In this document: piece by piece, positions 59,055 to 64,000 of the stretch
How the letters are laid out: each line of letters begins with the position of its first letter
How positions within the stretch are numbered: the first letter of the stretch is position 1
From: CAWAVN01 sp963825075
GTDB lineage: Bacteria; Planctomycetota; Planctomycetia; Planctomycetales; Planctomycetaceae
DNA: 64,000 bases
Reading direction: 5' to 3'
Assembly (NCBI GenBank): GCA_963825075.1
Contig: CAWGRX010000019.1
Coordinates: 124,001-188,000 of the forward strand
Made by a program: the position numbers and the translations under genes
The notes under the pieces: generated by a model
What the model was told of the DNA's origin: nothing
What the model saw: only the letters and a program-made list of their open reading frames with translations
Database searches by the model: none

Positions 59055-60606
59055 ATGAACCCCTTACGCCGACTCCTCGATCGCATTCATCCCGCCTTCG
59101 CCAAAGGCGGGAAGTATGAACGCTTCTATCCGCTTTACGAGGCGATGGATACGTTCCTCTATACCCCCGGCACGGTCTCGGCGGGGGCCTCGCATGTCCG
59201 CGACGGCATGGACATGAAGCGGATCATGATCACGGTGTGCATCGCCTTGATCCCTTGCGTTTATATGGCGTTTTGGAACACGGGGTATCAGGCCAACATC
59301 ACGATCCACAACCGCAAAATCGCCGAGCGGCTGGTCAGCGATGGCGTGATTCAGTCCTCGGAGATCGGGCTGGTTTTGCAATCGTCCATCGGCCGGCCTT
59401 TGGAGGAGGGCGCGACCGCAGCCGCAGAGGCTCTCGTGAAAAAGCGGGCCCGCGCCCGGTTGGCTTCGGCCGAAGCCCAAACCGCCATCAAAAACCGTTT
59501 GGAGAACAGCAAACAACCCCGCTCCGAGATCGAACAGGACCTCTATCAAAAATATCGAAAAGATCTCGCCCCGGGCATCGAGAAGTCGGTCGAATCGGCA
59601 CTGTCCGGCGTCCAAAACCCCTCCGAAATCGAGTTGTCCCAAATCGGCTTTCGCCCCGGTTGGCGCGGGCGGTTTTTGGAATCGCTCGGCCTCGATTTTG
59701 ACCCGAACAGTTTCTGGTCCAACGTGGTCTTCGGGGGCTTGTTCTTTCTGCCGGCGTACTTGGTGTGCATGATCGTCGGCGGGACTATGGGAAGTCCTCT
59801 TCGCCGTGGTCCGCGGGCACGAAATCAACGAAGGCTTCCTCGTGACGGGCCTCTTGTTCCCGCTTACGCTGCCTCCGACGATTCCGCTCTGGCAGGTGGC
59901 GCTGGGGATCAGCTTCGGCGTGGTGATCGGCAAGGAAATCTTCGGGGGCACGGGGCGAAACTTTTTGAACCCCGCCCTCACCGCCCGCGCCTTTTTGTAT
60001 TTCGCTTATCCGGCCCAAAGCACCGGCGAAGGCATCTGGACCGCCGCCCACGTGGACGGTTTCAGCGGCGCGACTTCCCTGGGCGTGATGGCCACCGCCA
60101 ACATCAATGAAGGCATCCAGGCTCTCAACGTCTCCTGGCTGCAAGCCTTCCTGGGCACGACGCCCGGTTCGATGGGCGAGACTTCGGAACTGGCGTGCAT
60201 TTTAGGGGCGGTGATCCTGATTGCCACGGGCATCGCCTCCTGGCGGATCATGTCGGGCATGCTGATCGGAGCGGTGGGCCTTTCGTCGCTCCTCTATTTT
60301 GTGGTGGGCAGCCAGACGAATCCCATGTTCCTGGTGCCGCCCTGGTATCACCTCGTCATCGGCAGCTTCGCGTTCGGGCTGGTGTTCATGGCGACCGATC
60401 CCGTCTCGGCGTCGATGACCGAGACCGGCAAATGGTGGTTCGGCGGGCTGATCGGGGTGATGACGATTCTTGTCCGCGTCGTGAATCCCGCGTTCCCGGA
60501 AGGCGTGATGCTCGCCATTTTGTTTGGGAACGTCTTCGCCCCGTTGATCGACTATTTCGTGGTTCAGGCAAATATCAAACGAAGGTTGGCCCGCAATGCC
60601 GCGTGA
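59055..60606 (+). CDS. nqrB: Na+-NQR subunit B, one apparent frameshift, enlarged first loop
   Basis: Membrane subunit with a covalently bound FMN. It starts at ATG 59055 (MNPLRRLLDRIHPAFAKGGK). The frame breaks at 59781-59783 (ggg): removing one G gives IVGGLWEVLFAVVRGHEINEGF, the conserved NqrB helix entry, so the full protein is about 516 residues. The FMN threonine is in DGFSGATSLG (SGAT). RNFLNPALTARAFLYFAYPAQ and ATDPVSASMTETGKWW are typical. Residues of about 85-190 (charged, from TIHNRKIAERLVSD to GWRGRFLES) are an insertion between the first two helices that is much shorter in Vibrio NqrB (415 residues). The stop overlaps nqrC. Confidence 0.93.
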
Positions 60607-61408
60607 CTCGGTAAAGCATACATTTTTGGTGGCGGTGCTGTTGTGCCTGGTGTGCTCGCTGCTCGTCTCGGCGTCGGCGGTCGGCTTGCGATCGTTTCAG
60701 GAAAAAAACAAACGCCGGGACCGCCAGAAGAACATCCTTATCGCCGCGGGACTTTACGATCCCAATAAAAACACCTCGAGCGACGTGGACAAGTTATTCG
60801 AGCGGGTCACTCCCAAAATTGTCAACTTGGATACAGGCGAATTTCTCACCGACGAAGAAGCTAAGAAAATCCTAAAGATCGAAAAAGTCACCGACTACGA
60901 TCAGGCGCAGGCATCCAATGCTCCGAACATCAGCTATGAACTCGCGTCATCCGAGGACATCGCCAGCATCAAACGCCGGGAAAATTACTCCTACGTGTAT
61001 CTGGTGAAAGATGGCGATACGGTGAAGCAATTGGTGTTGCCTATTCGCGGCTACGGCCTGTGGTCCACGCTGTGGGGCTTTGTGGCGATCGATGCCCAAA
61101 GCGTGAAGAAAGGGCCGCAGTACATTACCATCACCGGACTCAAATACTATGAGCAAAAAGAAACCCCCGGTCTCGGCGGCGAAGTGGATAACCCCAACTG
61201 GCGCGCCAAATGGCCCGGAAAACACGTTTACGACTCCAATTGGAACGTCAAGATCGAAGTCACCAAAGGCGGAGCCCACGGCGAATACGAAGTCGATGCC
61301 CTTTCGGGAGCGACAATCACCAGCAACGGCGTCACCAATATGATGCAGTTCTGGTTCGGCGAAAAAGGCTTCCGCCCGTTTTTGATGAATTACAGCCAGA
61401 ACCAATAA
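60596..61408 (+). CDS. nqrC: Na+-NQR subunit C
   Basis: A 270-residue subunit with one N-terminal membrane helix (TFLVAVLLCLVCSLLVSASAVGL), a periplasmic domain and a covalent FMN on the threonine of DALSGATITSNGV. LYDPNKN, PIRGYGLWSTLWGFVAID, YYEQKETPGLGGEV and the C-terminal FRPFLMN are typical. Its ATG (60596) overlaps the end of nqrB by 11 nt, so the two are translationally coupled. Length (Vibrio about 257) is normal. Confidence 0.95.
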   Translation: MPRDSVKHTFLVAVLLCLVCSLLVSASAVGLRSFQEKNKRRDRQKNILIAAGLYDPNKNTSSDVDKLFERVTPKIVNLDTGEFLTDEEAKKILKIEKVTDYDQAQASNAPNISYELASSEDIASIKRRENYSYVYLVKDGDTVKQLVLPIRGYGLWSTLWGFVAIDAQSVKKGPQYITITGLKYYEQKETPGLGGEVDNPNWRAKWPGKHVYDSNWNVKIEVTKGGAHGEYEVDALSGATITSNGVTNMMQFWFGEKGFRPFLMNYSQNQ

Positions 61409-61717
61409 CCAAAGTAGGGTCCGCCCGATAAATAATGGTCGCATTTATTAGCCGCAGGGCGGCTAGCCTGTCTATTACCCACAAGTCCGAAAAAGGGGAT
61501 ATATCAACAGATCACTGATGTTGCACACTCTATGAATCACACAGGGTTGCATCATTTGAGTATTCGTGTGTATAAATCTCTGTAAGTCATTGTCAACAAA
61601 TGTGCTTATGACTTGTGGGTAATAGACAGGGCGCTAGCCCCGGTTCATGGAGATAACCGGACGCTAGCGCGTGCCGGCTGATGTTCGTCCAACAACTTCC
61701 CCGGAAGGGAGGTCGAT
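61409..61717. other. spacer in the nqr cluster with repeat and MITE-like insertion
   Basis: About 310 bp between nqrC and nqrD. The ends are parts of a GCTAGCGC-type repeat (ttattagccgcagggcggct at 61446-61465 and gcgctagccccggttcatgg at 61631-61650). The middle is the inverted-repeat element at 61468-61629. No gene. Confidence 0.7.
61468..61629. mobile_element. MITE-like element with perfect 20-bp terminal inverted repeats
   Basis: CTGTCTATTACCCACAAGTC (61468-61487) and its exact complement GACTTGTGGGTAATAGACAG (61610-61629) delimit 162 bp without coding capacity. The interior is AT-rich. The element sits inside the GCTAGCGC repeat, whose two halves flank it. The perfect ends suggest a non-autonomous transposable element; no transposase is in the window. 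Confidence 0.8.
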
Positions 61718-62344
61718 ATGGCAAAATCCAAAGCGCAAGAAGTCTTGCTTCACCCCATTTTCGCCAACAATCCCATTGCGCTGCAGGTGCTGGGGATTTG
61801 CTCGGCCCTCGCGGTGACCACGCAACTCGTCCCCACCATCGTGATGGCCGCGGCGGTGACGTTGGTGACGGCGTTTTCGAGCGCCTCGGTGTCGTTCATC
61901 CGCAAAGAGATTCCCACCAGCATCCGCATCATCGTGCAGATGACGATCATCGCATCCTTGGTGATTGTCGTCGATCAGATTCTGCAGGCGTTTGCCTTCG
62001 GCGTCAGCCAGAAGCTTTCGGTGTTCGTGGGGCTGATTATCACCAACTGCATCGTGATGGGCCGGGCCGAAGGCTTCGCCATGAAGAACGGCCCCAAGCT
62101 CAGCTTTCTGGACGGCATCGGCAACGGCCTGGGCTACAGCTTCATTCTGATCCTCGTGGGCACGCTCCGCGAGTTCTTCGGCTCCGGGTCGCTGTTCGGC
62201 GTAACGATTCTGGAGGCCCAGACCGACGGCGGCTGGTACGTCCCCAACGGCTTGATGCTCTTGCCGCCCAGCGCGTTTTTTATCATCGGCCTGACCATTT
62301 GGGTCATCCGCACCCTGCGGCCCGAACAAATCGAGGAGGCCTAG
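61718..62344 (+). CDS. nqrD: Na+-NQR subunit D
   Basis: A 208-residue integral membrane subunit with six predicted helices. VLLHPIFANNPIALQVLGICSALAVTT, IPTSIRIIVQMTIIASLVIVVDQ, FVGLIITNCIVMGRAEGFAM (the paired conserved Cys/Asn segment typical of NqrD/RnfE) and GLGYSFILILVGTLREFFGSGSLFG are family landmarks. A GGAAGGGAGG element precedes its start. It follows the repeat-filled spacer, which separates it from nqrC by 309 bp. nqrE starts 4 nt after its stop. Confidence 0.96.
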   Translation: MAKSKAQEVLLHPIFANNPIALQVLGICSALAVTTQLVPTIVMAAAVTLVTAFSSASVSFIRKEIPTSIRIIVQMTIIASLVIVVDQILQAFAFGVSQKLSVFVGLIITNCIVMGRAEGFAMKNGPKLSFLDGIGNGLGYSFILILVGTLREFFGSGSLFGVTILEAQTDGGWYVPNGLMLLPPSAFFIIGLTIWVIRTLRPEQIEEA

Positions 62345-62348
62345 TCTG

Positions 62349-62945
62349 ATGGAACATTATCTCAGCCTGTTTGTGAAATCCGTGTTCGTCGAGAACCTGG
62401 CTCTCGCGTTTTTCCTGGGGATGTGCACGTTTCTGGCCGTCTCCAAAAACGTTAAAACCGCGCTGGGCCTGGGCGCGGCGGTGATCGTGATCCAATCCAT
62501 TACAGTGCCCGTAAACAACCTGCTGTTTCAGCACGTCTTGAAGCAAGGTTCCATCGTCCAAGGCGTGGACCTGCGGTTTCTCGGCCTGATTTCCTACATC
62601 GGCGTGATCGCGGCGATGGTGCAGATTTTGGAAATGGCCCTGGACCGGTTCGCCCCCGCGCTGCACTCGGCCCTCGGCATCTTCCTGCCGCTGATTACCG
62701 TGAACTGCGCCATCTTGGGCGGGACGTTGTTCATGGTCGAACGGGACTATAACTTTCCGGAAAGCGTCGTGTTCGGATTCGGCTCCGGGTTGGGCTGGGC
62801 CTTGGCGATCGCAGCGCTCGCGGGCGTTCGGGAAAAACTCAAATACAGCGATGTCCCTCCCGGACTCCGCGGCCTGGGCATCACCTTCATCACCGTCGGC
62901 CTGATGGCCATGGCCTTCATGGCCTTTTCGGGGATTAAGCTGTAG
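62349..62945 (+). CDS. nqrE: Na+-NQR subunit E
   Basis: A 198-residue membrane protein homologous to NqrD in fold but inverted in topology. It starts MEHYLSLFVKSVFVENLALAFFLGMCTFLAVSKN, with the conserved cysteine (LGMC) that helps bind the 2Fe-2S centre between NqrD and NqrE. FVENLAL, LFLPLITVNCAILGGTLFM (second cysteine, NCAI) and SVVFGFGSGLGWALAI are diagnostic. Only 4 nt separate it from nqrD. Confidence 0.96.
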   Translation: MEHYLSLFVKSVFVENLALAFFLGMCTFLAVSKNVKTALGLGAAVIVIQSITVPVNNLLFQHVLKQGSIVQGVDLRFLGLISYIGVIAAMVQILEMALDRFAPALHSALGIFLPLITVNCAILGGTLFMVERDYNFPESVVFGFGSGLGWALAIAALAGVREKLKYSDVPPGLRGLGITFITVGLMAMAFMAFSGIKL

Positions 62946-63291
62946 AGGCGTTGCCGGAATCGGAATAGCCGCGAAGCGGCGCTAGCATATAGCTGCGGGC
63001 GTGAGCCCGCAGAATGAATTGGAGAAAAAGTCGTAAGCCGCGAAGCGGCGCTAGCAATTGGATAGGGGAGGGATTTGCTGTCGCCGCTTCGCGGCTTACC
63101 CAGTTTTTGGGGCCTCGGATCTGCCGGCTTACGCCGGCAGCTATATGCTACCGCCGCTACGCGGCTAAGACACGGTTAAGCTTAACCGAACGTGTTGATT
63201 TGAATTTGGGGCGATATCCCCTTCGATCCTAAATCATTCTCCCTGTGAATCATTTTTAACTAATTCTGCAAATAACAGGCGTTAAGCCCCT
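62946..63291. repeat. nested inverted palindromic repeats between nqrE and nqrF
   Basis: Two inverted pairs. The outer pair is agccgcgaagcggcgctagc with atatagctgcgggcgtgagc (62967-63012) against ctgccggcttacgccggcag with ctatatgctaccgccgctac (63121-63167). The inner pair is taagccgcgaagcggcgcta (63035-63054) against gccgcttcgcggcttac (63083-63099). Each unit is itself palindromic. The structure belongs to the GCTAGCGC repeat family; no gene is seen. The remaining 110 bp to nqrF carry no feature. Confidence 0.8.
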
Positions 63292-64000
63292 ATGGAAGCA
63301 TTGACGGAAATCGGTTTAGGCGTCGGCATGTTTACCGCCGTGGTGTTGGCTCTCGTGGCGATCATTCTCGCCGCGAAATCGAAGCTCGTCGCGTCGGGCA
63401 ACGTTGAGCTGATTATCAACGATCAAAAAAACCTGTCCGTTCCCGCGGGCGGGAAACTGCTCGGGGCCTTGGCGGACAATCAGATCTTCGTGTCCTCAGC
63501 CTGCGGCGGCGGGGGGACCTGTGCGCAGTGCAAAGTCCAGGTGTTCGAAGGTGGGGGGGACATCCTGCCCACCGAGCGGACGCACATCAACAAACGCGAA
63601 GCCCGCGAAGGCTACCGCCTGTCCTGCCAGGTCGCCGTCAAGCAGGACATGAAAATCGAAGTCCCCGAAGAGGCCCTGGAAACCAAGCGCTGGAATTGCA
63701 CCGTCCGCTCCAACGGCAACGTGGCCACCTTCATTAAGGAACTCGTCTTGGAACTGCCGGAAGGCGAAGGCGTGAACTTCAAGCCGGGCGGTTTTATTCA
63801 GATCGAAGTCCCGCCGCACGAGCTCGAATATAAAAACTTCGACATTGAAGAACGCTTCCACGAAGACTGGGACAAGTACAACCTCTGGCGGTTTAAGTCC
63901 ATCGTCAAGGAACCCGTGTTCCGGGCGTATTCGATGGCGAACTATCCCGGCGAGCAAGGCATTATCATGCTCAACGTGCGGGTCGCCACGCCGCCGCCCC
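63292..64000 (+). CDS. nqrF: Na+-NQR subunit F (NADH-binding, flavin and 2Fe-2S), 3' partial
   Basis: The frame starts at ATG 63292 (MEALTEIGLGVGMFTAVVLA) and runs off the right edge after about 236 codons. One N-terminal helix (VVLALVAIILAAKS) is followed by a plant-type 2Fe-2S ferredoxin domain with ligands in SACGGGGTCAQCKV and the fourth cysteine in YRLSCQV. The FAD-binding domain begins at about residue 130 (WNCTVRSNGNVATFIKELVLELP), with the flavin motif RAYSMANYPGE. NADH binding would lie beyond the window. It is the electron entry point of the complex. Confidence 0.95.
   Translation, partial: MEALTEIGLGVGMFTAVVLALVAIILAAKSKLVASGNVELIINDQKNLSVPAGGKLLGALADNQIFVSSACGGGGTCAQCKVQVFEGGGDILPTERTHINKREAREGYRLSCQVAVKQDMKIEVPEEALETKRWNCTVRSNGNVATFIKELVLELPEGEGVNFKPGGFIQIEVPPHELEYKNFDIEERFHEDWDKYNLWRFKSIVKEPVFRAYSMANYPGEQGIIMLNVRVATPPP

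Noticed and set aside
1..64000. CRISPR array
   Set aside because: No run of regularly spaced direct repeats with unique spacers; repeats seen are palindromic or are tandem gene duplications.
1..64000. tRNA, rRNA or other standard RNA genes
   Set aside because: No cloverleaf with T-loop GGTTCRAATCC-like sequence or rRNA-like stretch was noticed; a tRNAscan/Infernal run would settle this.

Overview
The window looks like a chromosomal segment from a Planctomycetes bacterium, probably Pirellulales. The evidence is the combination of gene families typical of that group: a DUF1501 protein and a Gfo/Idh/MocA oxidoreductase with Tat leaders, a secreted PQQ-type propeller, a ThuA-like protein, a TIGR02996 protein, an HTH-receiver regulator with inverted domain order, and GCTAGCGC-type palindromic repeats between genes. 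This is inference from family content; no rRNA or tRNA gene was seen.

Layout. 1-8.5 kb: minus-strand membrane protein (YfhO-like), PQQ propeller, Tat oxidoreductase, a large Hsp70-like protein with its own N-terminal domain, and a small hypothetical protein. 8.9-13.6 kb: rpsN with terminator, then dxr-rseP-rlmN. 13.6-21.1 kb (minus): TPR protein, MBL-fold hydrolase, FHA-GAF-cyclase-like protein, recQ, GH10-like protein. 21.3-31.8 kb: purC-tadA, cupin, DUF1501, murD, TIGR02996 protein, ThuA, a small protein, and an actin-like ATPase with an SLBB membrane protein. 32.2-36.6 kb: an accessory island with three ParD-like/zeta toxin-antitoxin cassettes (two in a near-perfect 1,278-bp tandem duplication, the third with its toxin truncated), interleaved with about 160-bp elements that have terminal inverted repeats. 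36.6-41.1 kb: TPR protein, HTH-receiver regulator, mogA, GNAT, MOSC. 41.5-48.7 kb: nadK, hpf-ptsN-ptsH-ptsI (a PTS phosphorelay without a permease), RNase E/G and rplU. 48.8-57.1 kb: class V aminotransferase, then aceE-aceF-hicBA-lpdA (pyruvate dehydrogenase complex with a toxin-antitoxin pair inside). 57.5-64 kb: nqrABCDEF (Na+-translocating NADH:quinone oxidoreductase), split by palindromic repeats and a MITE-like element; nqrF runs off the right edge.

How the genes fit together: pyruvate dehydrogenase makes NADH and acetyl-CoA, and Na+-NQR oxidises the NADH and builds a sodium gradient. The PTS-Ntr-like relay with hpf suggests coupling of energy status to ribosome hibernation. mogA and MOSC point to molybdenum cofactor use.

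Caution: at least seven single-base frameshifts fall in otherwise well-conserved genes (YfhO-like x2, rseP, the gene at 35.0 kb, the class V aminotransferase, hicB, nqrB), most in short homopolymers. The simplest reading is residual assembly indels, so these genes are annotated as whole genes with a marked shift.
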